64,000 bases of DNA, taken from NCBI RefSeq assembly GCF_003987475.1, contig NZ_PIQH01000001.1:310001-374000 (forward strand), read 5' to 3'. Made by a program: the position numbers and the translations under genes. The DNA is from Idiomarina tyrosinivorans (GTDB taxonomy: Bacteria; Pseudomonadota; Gammaproteobacteria; Enterobacterales; Alteromonadaceae). Below are positions 55,708-63,135 of this stretch, in pieces. The stretch's first letter is position 1; every line of letters begins with the position of its first letter. The notes beneath the pieces are model-generated. The model worked only from the letters and a program-made list of their open reading frames with translations, did not search any database and had not been told where the DNA came from.

Positions 55708-57723
55708 TTAGGCATGCCAGCCGAGTTCGTCGGCGCGTTTTTGGGCATCTGCGGGGACGTCTGTGGCAACAAAGTGGTGATGCAGTATTTGTACGCCTAA
55801 TAGGTGGTTGATCACGGCATCAAGCTGCACTCGTTCTTCTGCTGGCGTTTGTTCATCGTTATGTCGCGCGAAGGTTGCAGTAACTTCGTCGTAATCCAAT
55901 AATCCGGCTTGCTCGACGGCTTCTTTGCTAAGGAATTGGTCGGCGAGTTTTTCGACGGCTTTCCATTTTTCCGGATCGGTATGCGCTGGCGGTGCCATAA
56001 AGGCGAATTTTTCGCGTTTATAAAGGGTTTCTGGCAACAAGCCTTTCATTGCTTCGCGGAGCACGTACTTTTCTTTGTTACCCTTTATCCGCAGGTGTGG
56101 CGGCACTTTAAAGGCATACTCGGCGAGGTGGTGGTCGAGGAATGCTGGACGAGCTTCCATCGAGTTTGCCATGTCCACTCGGTCACCGCCCCAGGTTAAA
56201 ATTTGACCTTCTAACATGGTCTTAATCCAAACATATTGCGCTCGATCTAACGGATGGCGATCGCGCAGCATGGTATCATCTAGGGTATCGGCTATGGCGG
56301 CACTGGGGTCATAATCAGCGACTTTATCCCGCATACCTTGTGCCATCAGCTTTTCGGCTATTGGTGAACAGGATAACCAGGGTTGCACGCAACTGGGGGT
56401 GAAACCCATTTTCTGATTAAAGGCCTCACTGACAAACTCTTCGCGTGCCAACATCGCGCCCTTAAACAAAGCATTATTCTTCTCTAACAGCTCTTGCCAC
56501 TCTAAACGTTCGACTTCTGGCAAATGGTCTAAGCCATGCAAGAACATATCCTTACGAAACGCCGGATAACCGGCAAACAATTCGTCTGAACCTTCGCCTG
56601 TCATTACCACTTTGTAGCCGGCCTGATTCACTTGTTGGCTCATCAGATATTTAGCCACACCCAGGGTATTGTATATGGTGCGTTCGGTATGCCAGAGCGT
56701 CTTCACAAAGTGGTCATAGAGGTCATTCGCTTTCAGCCGCATGATGTGATGGTCGGCTTGGGTGGCTTCTGCCATCTCTACCGCGATAGGCGTTTCATCG
56801 TAATCATCAGAGTCAAAGCCGATGGTAAAGGCTTTCACTGAAGTTTGCGTAGACGCTGCGGCTAAGCCAAGAATGGAGCACGAATCTATACCACCAGACA
56901 AGTAGCAACCGACTGGCACATCAGCCGTCATGCGGTGTTGCACGGCTTCCAACAGTTGCGCCCTTACCCCTTCAATATAGGCTTGTTCATCCGCTTCATC
57001 ACCCGCATGCTGATGCTCCAGCGGAAAGTCCACGTCCCAATATTTATGTTCACTGATCTGCAGTTTGCCATTGACACGCTTAAGCTTCACCACATAACCG
57101 GGTTGCACTTGTTGCACGCCTTCAAACGCCGTTGAACCAGGAACCATAACCTGAATCAGTTGATGGTAGAGACCTTGTGGAGAAAACTCACGCTTTACCT
57201 CTGGGTGTGCAAATAACACTTTCAGCTCAGAACCAAACACCACGCCATTAGCGGTCTCAGTCCAATATAACGGTTTAATACCAAAGCGATCTCGCACTAA
57301 ATAAAGGCTATCCTCTTTTTCGTCGTATAACGAAAAAGCGAATTCACCGCGCAGCGACTTTAGGGTGGTATCTAACCCATAGCGCTCATATAAGTGCAGT
57401 ACAATTTCGGAATCACTTTTGGTACGAAAGCGGGCTCCACGGGCAGTCAGGTCAGCTCTAATCCGCTTAAAATCATAGAATTCACCGTTGTGAGCTAACA
57501 TTAGACGTTGGTCGGCAGACAAAAACGGCTGTCTAGCGCGGTTTTCATCTAAGTCGATAATAGATAAGCGCGCGTGGCTAAAGCCTACGCCTCGAGCATC
57601 CTTTATTTGATAGCCAAAACCATCGGGACCTCGATGGTGCATGATGGCCGCCATATTCACTAAGGTTTGCGCATCAATCGCTTGTTCGGACTGATGATGA
57701 AAAACTCCAGCAATTCCGCACAT
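55708..57723 (-). CDS. asnB: AsnB-type glutamine-hydrolysing asparagine synthetase family protein
   Basis: A 671-residue protein. The N-terminal class II glutaminase starts with MCGIAGVFHH (Cys2 nucleophile) and has HHRGPDGFG near residue 32. The synthetase domain has the PP-loop CYLSGGIDSCSILG near residue 260 and MTGEGSDELFAGYP near residue 370. It is about 115 residues longer than E. coli AsnB (554), similar to the longer AsnO/AsnB-2 forms, so the acceptor may be aspartate or another carboxylate. It is last in a five-gene minus-strand cluster, 18 bp after the transcarbamylase. Confidence 0.88.
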   Translation of the reverse strand: MCGIAGVFHHQSEQAIDAQTLVNMAAIMHHRGPDGFGYQIKDARGVGFSHARLSIIDLDENRARQPFLSADQRLMLAHNGEFYDFKRIRADLTARGARFRTKSDSEIVLHLYERYGLDTTLKSLRGEFAFSLYDEKEDSLYLVRDRFGIKPLYWTETANGVVFGSELKVLFAHPEVKREFSPQGLYHQLIQVMVPGSTAFEGVQQVQPGYVVKLKRVNGKLQISEHKYWDVDFPLEHQHAGDEADEQAYIEGVRAQLLEAVQHRMTADVPVGCYLSGGIDSCSILGLAAASTQTSVKAFTIGFDSDDYDETPIAVEMAEATQADHHIMRLKANDLYDHFVKTLWHTERTIYNTLGVAKYLMSQQVNQAGYKVVMTGEGSDELFAGYPAFRKDMFLHGLDHLPEVERLEWQELLEKNNALFKGAMLAREEFVSEAFNQKMGFTPSCVQPWLSCSPIAEKLMAQGMRDKVADYDPSAAIADTLDDTMLRDRHPLDRAQYVWIKTMLEGQILTWGGDRVDMANSMEARPAFLDHHLAEYAFKVPPHLRIKGNKEKYVLREAMKGLLPETLYKREKFAFMAPPAHTDPEKWKAVEKLADQFLSKEAVEQAGLLDYDEVTATFARHNDEQTPAEERVQLDAVINHLLGVQILHHHFVATDVPADAQKRADELGWHA

Positions 57724-57741
57724 CGTTTGCTTTTCCCTCTG

Positions 57742-58809
57742 TCAAACTACATCAATAACGCGTTCAGCACGCTGAACCATACAAGTGAGTAATGCCATCC
57801 TTAAAAATACTGCCCCGCGGGCCTGGCTGAAATACCAATTGTGGTGGGTGTGGTCGAGGTCAGTCGAGAGTTCTTCGCCCCGAGCCAATGGGTGCAAAAT
57901 AATCGCATCCGATTTCAACGGTGAAGCCGCGGTTAAATGAAAGGCTTTGCCATAGGTATTGAACGAATCGCCTTCCCAAGAAATGGCATTGATATACACC
58001 ACATCAAGGCTCGGCAGTGTTTTGTCTAAATCGTTACTGGTACTGACGTTTATTCCAGCGCGTTCGAGTTGTTCGCGTTGGTTGTTACCAAACAGTGAAT
58101 CGGCAACGGCTTCGTCATGAATAATCACCACTTCCGAAACGGCATCGGAAAATTGCACCAAACACTTTAAAAAGCTACGCACGGTGCGCATTTTGTTAGG
58201 TACGCCAATAATCCCGATACGAATTTTCTGTTTGTCTTTACTGTCAGTCACCAGATCGGGGCGCCATTTAAAAATGGCGTACATGTCGGCGAGCGCTTGT
58301 GTAGGATGCTCATCAACGCCGTTGCCAGCGTTAATAATAGGTATCCGCAAGCAATCCATCATTTCGTGCAAGGAATCTTCATTGTTGTCACGCAACACCA
58401 CGCAGTCGCCGTAGTTATTGAACATTTCAGCAACATCGGCCAAGCACTCCCCTTTCGCAATACCTGTCGTAGAACGGTCGGTAATCGACATAATATCGCC
58501 GCCAAGCCGGTGCCACGCACTTTCAAACGATAACCGAGTACGGGTACTCGGTTCGTAAAAGGCGCTGATCAGAATTTTGCCTTGTAGCGGCGTACTAAAA
58601 CGGCGCGGATTGGCTTCGTATTTTGCCGCCAACCGGAACAACTGGCGCATACCTTCGCGGGAAAACTGATCCGCCGAGACAATGTGCTGATTGGCAATCT
58701 TTAGCAAGTAGTCGCCATCTTCCTGAATAGCCCTTAATAGCGCCTTGGGGTGGGCGTCTCCACACACATCGGGGCGCTCTCGCTCGAACGATACATCCTT
58801 TATGTTCAT
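57742..58809 (-). CDS. Aspartate-carbamoyltransferase-like transcarbamylase with altered second-substrate site
   Basis: A 355-residue protein of the ATCase/OTCase fold. The carbamoyl-phosphate site is intact: STRT (88-91), the SxxxxK loop (113-119), Arg140 and HPTQ (168-171); MRTVRS near 207-212 matches the ATCase Arg167 region, and HPLAR (306-310) the HPLPR loop. But where E. coli ATCase has YMTRVQ, with Arg229 and Gln231 holding aspartate, this protein has YINAIS (272-277). The acceptor may thus not be aspartate. No pyrI or pyrC is adjacent. It is 4 bp from the 40-residue gene upstream. Many annotations would simply call it PyrB. Confidence 0.8.
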   Translation of the reverse strand: MNIKDVSFERERPDVCGDAHPKALLRAIQEDGDYLLKIANQHIVSADQFSREGMRQLFRLAAKYEANPRRFSTPLQGKILISAFYEPSTRTRLSFESAWHRLGGDIMSITDRSTTGIAKGECLADVAEMFNNYGDCVVLRDNNEDSLHEMMDCLRIPIINAGNGVDEHPTQALADMYAIFKWRPDLVTDSKDKQKIRIGIIGVPNKMRTVRSFLKCLVQFSDAVSEVVIIHDEAVADSLFGNNQREQLERAGINVSTSNDLDKTLPSLDVVYINAISWEGDSFNTYGKAFHLTAASPLKSDAIILHPLARGEELSTDLDHTHHNWYFSQARGAVFLRMALLTCMVQRAERVIDVV

Positions 58810-58813
58810 ACAG

Positions 58814-58936
58814 TTACCATAATTTTTTTGTTATCAAATCTTTAATGAACCACGCTAGTAATAACACGGGCGTCGCGCATGAGATCAACGTGGCGCAAAT
58901 AATTAGTGCGGTAAACACCGACTCACTGATGAGCAT
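58814..58936 (-). CDS. Small single-helix membrane protein (40 aa) between the SSS symporter and the transcarbamylase
   Basis: Read by eye: ATG at 58936, TAA at 58814-58816. The product begins MLISESVFTALIIC and ends DLITKKLW, with one long hydrophobic helix (about 7-31) and a basic tail. Its start overlaps the symporter stop by 14 bp and its stop is 4 bp before the transcarbamylase ATG, so the packing argues for a real gene. AAGGGGG upstream could serve as ribosome-binding site. Small one-helix partners are known for some solute:sodium symporters; this is only an analogy. Confidence 0.55.
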   Translation of the reverse strand: MLISESVFTALIICATLISCATPVLLLAWFIKDLITKKLW

Positions 58937-60359
58937 CGCTAGTGCCCCCTTCATCTAATTGCTGCCAGTCAAACGTCGGCTTGGTATATAGCAGACCGAC
59001 AGCGCAAATCAGGCCCGATACCGCACAGGACAGCAATGCCGCGACATAGAAGCCGATAGTAAAATAGCCAATTAATCCCGTTAAGGTTCCCACTGCCATC
59101 GCTAACCCGGCATATACACCCGTTAAGCGGCGTTGATAAAGCCCCAAAACAATAGGCCAGATAGTGCTGGCAACAAATGCCCCAGCAAAATTTAATAAGG
59201 CCCCGAGGGTAGCGATACGCGGTAAACAAAACAGCCATGTCATAATTCCCAGGGCTAAGATCATCCAGCGATTAACCCGCATTAACTGTGCATCCGAGGC
59301 GCTTTTGTTAATACGCTTGTGGTATATATCTTGGGTCAACAAATCGGCACTGGCGGCTAACAAACTATCCAAACTCGACGCTAACGCCGAGAACACCACA
59401 ATAAACACCACGACCGCTCCCACTTTACCTAACACTGCGGCCGCCACCGCGGGACCGACCATATCCGCACTGGGTGGGAAAATACCCAACTGCGGAGCTG
59501 CCAATGCAATAAAACCCGTCACAATCGGAATCGGTAGCCACAATAGCCCACCGGTTAAGTAGGCCTTATAAGCAACATTGCGATGGAACGCCAACGCCCG
59601 TGACCACCAAACATTAGAGTGAAATATTTCGCCTAAGCCAAAAAAAATATTGTTAAACAGAAACATTAGCGAAGCGGGAAACAGCACATCGAGCAGCTTC
59701 GGATGGTCGTCGGTCAGGTGCTGATGAATGGTGTCGAGGCCAACGTTATCCATCAACCAAAATGCCACTAGCACAACGCCAACAATGATGATCAGCGCTT
59801 GAATAAAGTCAGTCGCAATAACCGCGCGCAGCCCACCAAACAGTGTATAAAGCACGCAAATCAACAAAATTGCTGACATGCCCAAGTGGTAATCGAGGCC
59901 ACTCAAAGACTCCAACAGTATGCCGCCAGCCATACCCAAGCTGACTAGCCAACCAAACGCATAGACGATAGAAATAATGATAAACACAGCCCAGGCAAAT
60001 TGACCGTAACGGAGGCGAATAAAGTCACCCGACGTGTAGCCATTGGGAAGTAGCTGTTTAATTCGCTTAGCCATAGGTGCGAACAGAATCAGTCCCAGCG
60101 CGGCAAAGGAATAGCCTACCATGCCCCAGAGCCCAAACTGATAAGTCAATTGCGGGGCAACTAAGGTGGTATTACTGGTTACCCAAGTCGCCATCGCAGT
60201 AGCCGTAGCGAACGCAAAGCCGACGTTGCGGCCGGCCAGCGCAAAGTCCTCGTGGTTCTCGTTACGGCGGCCTAACCACCAACCAAAAACTACCCACGCC
60301 AGTCCAAAACCAGCGATAATCCACAATGCCAACGACGTGTCCAATGCAAACTCGGTCAT
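58923..60359 (-). CDS. Sodium:solute symporter (SSS family)
   Basis: A 478-residue protein with about 13 hydrophobic segments. The SSS pattern includes AGRNVGFAFATATAMATWV (helix 1-2 region), LPNGYTSGDFIRLRYG, LFGGLRAVIATDFIQALIII (the family signature near residue 170-190), and FSALASSLDSLLAASADL near residue 325, which carries the Na2-site serines. It looks closest to the PutP/DUR3-like branch, but the substrate cannot be assigned. It overlaps the upstream periplasmic-protein gene by 4 bp and the 40-residue gene downstream by 14 bp. Confidence 0.88.
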   Translation of the reverse strand: MTEFALDTSLALWIIAGFGLAWVVFGWWLGRRNENHEDFALAGRNVGFAFATATAMATWVTSNTTLVAPQLTYQFGLWGMVGYSFAALGLILFAPMAKRIKQLLPNGYTSGDFIRLRYGQFAWAVFIIISIVYAFGWLVSLGMAGGILLESLSGLDYHLGMSAILLICVLYTLFGGLRAVIATDFIQALIIIVGVVLVAFWLMDNVGLDTIHQHLTDDHPKLLDVLFPASLMFLFNNIFFGLGEIFHSNVWWSRALAFHRNVAYKAYLTGGLLWLPIPIVTGFIALAAPQLGIFPPSADMVGPAVAAAVLGKVGAVVVFIVVFSALASSLDSLLAASADLLTQDIYHKRINKSASDAQLMRVNRWMILALGIMTWLFCLPRIATLGALLNFAGAFVASTIWPIVLGLYQRRLTGVYAGLAMAVGTLTGLIGYFTIGFYVAALLSCAVSGLICAVGLLYTKPTFDWQQLDEGGTSDAHQ

Positions 60360-60775
60360 TGCTGCGCTCCATTATTCGGGGATCGGTAGGCATTGCGGTG
60401 CAGCAACAATAAACTCACCACCAACAGTGCAAACAATGCCGCCCCAGCAGCGAATAAGCTCAATGCCTGCCACAACGGATAATGCTCAACTGTTACCGTT
60501 TGCACCGCGCTATGCTGACCGTCTGCCATAGCGCGCAAGTAATAGGTTCCATCGTCAAAACCGGACAGCGACAATTGCGTAAAATCGCCTAAGGCGGGAA
60601 TTTTTTGGTAATTTTGGGTAAATTGCGGATCGTTGGCGACTTCAATAAAGAGCCCCGACGTATTATCCATACCGCTCACCGAAACGGTAAAATAGCCTTC
60701 GTTGACTGGGGCTGTCGGCACGTCGAGTTGTAACTGCTGCGCCTGCACGGAAGAACTAAAGGCAAACACAAGCAC
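60356..60775 (-). CDS. Hypothetical periplasmic, C-terminally anchored protein (first gene of the SSS-transcarbamylase-AsnB cluster)
   Basis: A frame of 139 residues from a GTG at 60775. It encodes a signal-peptide-like core (VFAFSSSVQAQ), a beta-rich domain of about 80 residues resembling a fibronectin III fold (FTVSVSGMDNTSGLF, DGTYYLRAMADG), and a C-terminal helix (ALSLFAAGAALFALLVVSLLLL) with a basic tail. The start is doubtful: the frame stays open to 60910 and the signal core continues upstream (GWIALTVL), but there is no in-frame ATG, GTG or TTG between 60776 and 60910. No family is recognised. It overlaps the symporter start by 4 bp. Confidence 0.6.
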   Translation of the reverse strand: MLVFAFSSSVQAQQLQLDVPTAPVNEGYFTVSVSGMDNTSGLFIEVANDPQFTQNYQKIPALGDFTQLSLSGFDDGTYYLRAMADGQHSAVQTVTVEHYPLWQALSLFAAGAALFALLVVSLLLLHRNAYRSPNNGAQQ

Positions 60776-60959
60776 GGTCAGCGCAATCCATCCGAGATGG
60801 CGGCTAACGGCATTAAACCAATTGTTGTCACTGCTGACAAAACTATTGATGACTAGGCTCTCGCTTGTTGCTTCGCAATGTTGCCGAAAATTCAGGCTAA
60901 CAGGGGTACTTTACATTTGCAACTTCACGGCCTGAGCGAACACTCGCCACAACACGGCG

Positions 60960-60985
60960 AAAAAAAGAGCAGCCGAAGCTGCTCC
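60960..60985 (-). terminator. Orphan intrinsic terminator on the minus strand
   Basis: On minus, GAGCAGC-TTCG-GCTGCTC is followed at once by seven T: a 7-bp stem with a stable UUCG-type loop. No minus-strand gene lies upstream of it before the divergent gene at 61159, so it must end a short non-coding transcript or act as an attenuator for the downstream cluster. Confidence 0.75.
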
Positions 60986-61060
60986 AAACACAGGGTATCG
61001 TTGTCCAGGGAGTGACAATCCTGTAATTTAACGGTGACTAATCTAGCGCCAAAAAATGAC
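60960..61060 (-). ncRNA. Candidate small RNA or attenuator leader
   Basis: The transcript implied by the orphan terminator. Just before the terminator, 60991-61023 folds as CAGG/CCTG enclosing TTGTC/GACAA (read on plus) around an 8-nt loop. The 5' end is uncertain; TAGATT on minus near 61040 is a weak -10 candidate. It does not resemble any riboswitch or small RNA that I know. Confidence 0.4.
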
Positions 61061-61158
61061 AGTTATAAGACAACTCAATGACGTTTTAGTGGCAAACCGT
61101 TCTACGCATTTGTACGTACTAAAATAGATTCAAACCACCAAGGACTTTGCAGCACATT

Positions 61159-61548
61159 ATGCGGTACTTATGTAGCCTAGGCTCAAATATTCAACCAGAA
61201 AAGCACTTCCGGGAAGTGAAACAGCGGCTGGCAAGCTTGAGTAGCAGCATTCGTTACTCGCGGGCCATTCAAACCCAACCGGTAGATATTGATACCTCGA
61301 AACAGTTTCTGAATGCGCTATTTATTATTGAAAGCGCCCTACCAGAAGCCGCATTGAAGCAAAGTTTTAACCAAATTGAGATACTAATGGGTCGCGACCG
61401 CAGTGACCCACTGTCTAGCCAAAAAGACCGTCCCATTGATATCGATATACTCGGAATTATTACGTCAGAAGCCGCCTTTCCCGACGTTCCTGACTATTTG
61501 CATTCATTAACCGCAGATCTAATGCCACCGCAAGGAGTGACTTCATGA
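61159..61548 (+). CDS. HPPK-like (FolK family) protein, short form
   Basis: A 129-residue protein, shorter than typical FolK (about 160). It starts MRYLCSLGSNIQPEKHF, the usual LGSN opening, and carries GRDRSDPLSSQ followed by DRPIDIDIL, the 6-hydroxymethyl-7,8-dihydropterin pyrophosphokinase signature with its two Mg-binding aspartates. The ATG at 61159 is preferred over a TTG at 61147. It overlaps folM by 4 bp, so it probably handles the same pterins. Whether it is a second HPPK or has changed activity cannot be told without finding the main folK. Confidence 0.78.
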   Translation: MRYLCSLGSNIQPEKHFREVKQRLASLSSSIRYSRAIQTQPVDIDTSKQFLNALFIIESALPEAALKQSFNQIEILMGRDRSDPLSSQKDRPIDIDILGIITSEAAFPDVPDYLHSLTADLMPPQGVTS

Positions 61549-62252
61549 GCCGTACAGCGCTGATTACCGGAGCAGGACGCCGTTTCGGCTATGAGCTTGC
61601 TCATGCCTTACTCGATGAAGGCTATACCGTTTACGCGCATTACAACACCTCAAAAGGCGGTGTCGAAGAATTAGAAAAGCGCGGCGCAATCCCTATTCAA
61701 GCAGACTTTTCCAACAACGCAGAAATAGCCGCAATGGTGAAGCAACTGCAACAGTCCATTGAAAGCCTTGATATATTGGTCAATAACGCCTCCTGCTTCT
61801 TTAATAATGACACTATCGATGACGATGACGACAAATTAGATGCCGTTTACCAAGTACATGCAATCGCCCCATACCGACTGATTACCGGCCTACAATTGGC
61901 CTTGGCAGCCGCAGAAGACGGTTTAGTAATAAACATCACTGATATCTATGTAGAAAGACCATCAGTAGACTACATCGCCTACTGCAGTGCTAAAGCCGCA
62001 TTAGCCAACATGACGCTATCGTTCGCCAAAGTATTAGCGCCTGAGATCCGCGTGAATGCGATCCAACCAGGCCCCATACTGTTTCTCCCCGAACACCAAG
62101 ACGAATATCGCCGCAGCGTGCTAAGCGAAACACCACTAACCGTCGAAGGCGGGCTAGAGCCCATGATCGAAACCGTAAAGTTCTTCCGCGATAACCGCTT
62201 TCTGACCGGCGAATCGATCAAAGTAGACGGCGGCCGAGCCCTCAAAATCTAG
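61545..62252 (+). CDS. folM: FolM-type dihydromonapterin/dihydrofolate reductase (SDR)
   Basis: A 235-residue short-chain dehydrogenase. The N-terminal TGAGRRFG (8-15) is the TGxxxRxG variant that marks pteridine reductases instead of the usual TGxxxGxG. The NNAS motif lies near residue 84 and the catalytic pair is YCSAK near residue 146. FolM reduces dihydromonapterin to tetrahydromonapterin with NADPH and weakly reduces dihydrofolate. It is coupled to the HPPK-like gene by an ATGA overlap. Confidence 0.88.
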   Translation: MSRTALITGAGRRFGYELAHALLDEGYTVYAHYNTSKGGVEELEKRGAIPIQADFSNNAEIAAMVKQLQQSIESLDILVNNASCFFNNDTIDDDDDKLDAVYQVHAIAPYRLITGLQLALAAAEDGLVINITDIYVERPSVDYIAYCSAKAALANMTLSFAKVLAPEIRVNAIQPGPILFLPEHQDEYRRSVLSETPLTVEGGLEPMIETVKFFRDNRFLTGESIKVDGGRALKI

Positions 62253-62327
62253 CCCACAATCGGCTTGAGATTGGTTGTTCTCTACCACGGCGTCTAGCTC
62301 CGGCGCGTCGGCATCGTGAGGGGTCAA

Positions 62328-62632
62328 TTCTTTACCGCGGCCTTAGGCAAAGGCTCGCGGCATCGTTAGGGTTGGGGGAAGGCTCGGGGTGTGGACGCTG
62401 GGGTGGTGAGTGCTCAGCGTCCCGTCGGTTCACGGTGTCTCCGGTAAAAAGACGCTCGAGCCATCCATGGCCGCTCAGTCTCTGGCCCTCCCTGGCCAGA
62501 GATGCTTTTTACCGGAGCCCCCGCGCCCCAACGACACGCCCATCAATATCGAGGAAAACGCGCCCACACCCCGAGCCAAATAGGTGCGGAGAAGCGATGC
62601 CGCCCACCATCGCGGAAAGCCGCAGTAAAGAA
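62328..62632 (+). repeat. A module of palindromic repeat, copy 3
   Basis: A 305-bp unit nearly identical to copy 1. Ends: TTCTTTACCGCGGC (62328) with GCCGCAGTAAAGAA (62619-62632). Central stem: CTCCGGTAAAAAG (62439-62451) with CTTTTTACCGGAG (62505-62517). Confidence 0.88.
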
Positions 62633-62692
62633 GTACCAGCCTTTATCTATTAGCCGTTATCCACTAGCTTCGGACAGTCTGCTTGGGGTTGG

Positions 62693-63000
62693 TTGTTCTC
62701 TATCACGGCGCGCTCGGTGTTGCATCGGCATCGCTTCTCCGTAGCCCTTAGCTTGGGGTGTAGGCGCGACTTCTCCCACATTTAACGCACAACGTTGGGG
62801 CGCGAAGCTGGGGAAAAAGTATCTCCGGCCATGGACGGCCGGAGACTAAGCGCCTCATGGATGAGCTTGAGCGGCTTTTTCCCCAGCTTCGTGAACCGGC
62901 GGGGTGCCGTGCAATGACCCTCTGAGCGCCTACACACCAAGCGCCCTCCAGCCCCTCACGATGCCGACGCGCCCAAGCTAATCGCCGTGGTAGAGAACAA
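62693..63000 (-). repeat. B module of palindromic repeat, copy 3
   Basis: A 308-bp unit. Ends: TTGTTCTCTATCACGGCG (62693-62710) with CGCCGTGGTAGAGAACAA (62983-63000). Central stem: CGAAGCTGGGGAAAAAG (62803-62819) with its complement (62875-62891). Confidence 0.88.
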
Positions 63001-63093
63001 GCAATCCCGAGCCTCCCCCCCAACCCTGACGATGCCGCGAGCCAGACCATAAGCCGCAGTAAAGAACTGGCAACATCAAAGCCAGCAGACACA

Positions 63094-63120
63094 AAAAAGC
63101 CCGCGGTGAAGCGGGCTTTT
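63094..63120. terminator. Bidirectional intrinsic terminator downstream of acnA
   Basis: AAAAGCCCGC and GCGGGCTTTT pair around 6 nt, with A- and T-runs on both flanks. It ends acnA on the minus strand (16 bp after its stop) and could also stop read-through from folM and the repeat. Confidence 0.88.
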
Positions 63121-63135
63121 GTCGGTTCGCTGGGA

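Larger units (their letters stand above)
60776..61158. promoter_or_regulatory. Divergent region between the SSS/transcarbamylase/AsnB cluster and the folate-type gene pair
   Basis: A 383-bp region. Its right part must promote the HPPK-like gene on plus; TAAAAT at 61120-61125 is a possible -10. On minus it holds a leader with a two-layer hairpin (60991-61023) followed by an intrinsic terminator (60960-60985) about 185 bases before the first gene of the cluster. Nothing else is recognised. Confidence 0.5.
62271..63066. repeat. Composite palindromic repeat, copy 3 (A module, 60-bp spacer, B module)
   Basis: It fills the convergent gap between folM and acnA, in the same orientation as copy 1. 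It starts with a B-type end (TTGGTTGTTCTCTACCACGG, 62271-62290), then the full A module (62328-62632), spacer (62633-62692), full B module (62693-63000), and an A-type end in inverted orientation (63020-63066, finishing GCCGCAGTAAAGAA). It is the longest copy and retains a fuller left fragment than copy 1. Confidence 0.9.

Noticed and set aside
57742-58809. Calling the transcarbamylase pyrB outright
   Set aside because: The residues that bind aspartate in ATCase are not conserved and no pyrimidine genes are adjacent, so the symbol was withheld.
29706-63066. A composite transposon bounded by repeat copies 1 and 3
   Set aside because: The DNA between them is ordinary conserved housekeeping sequence (kdsB, msbA, lol, mfd), with no transposase or cargo-like content.
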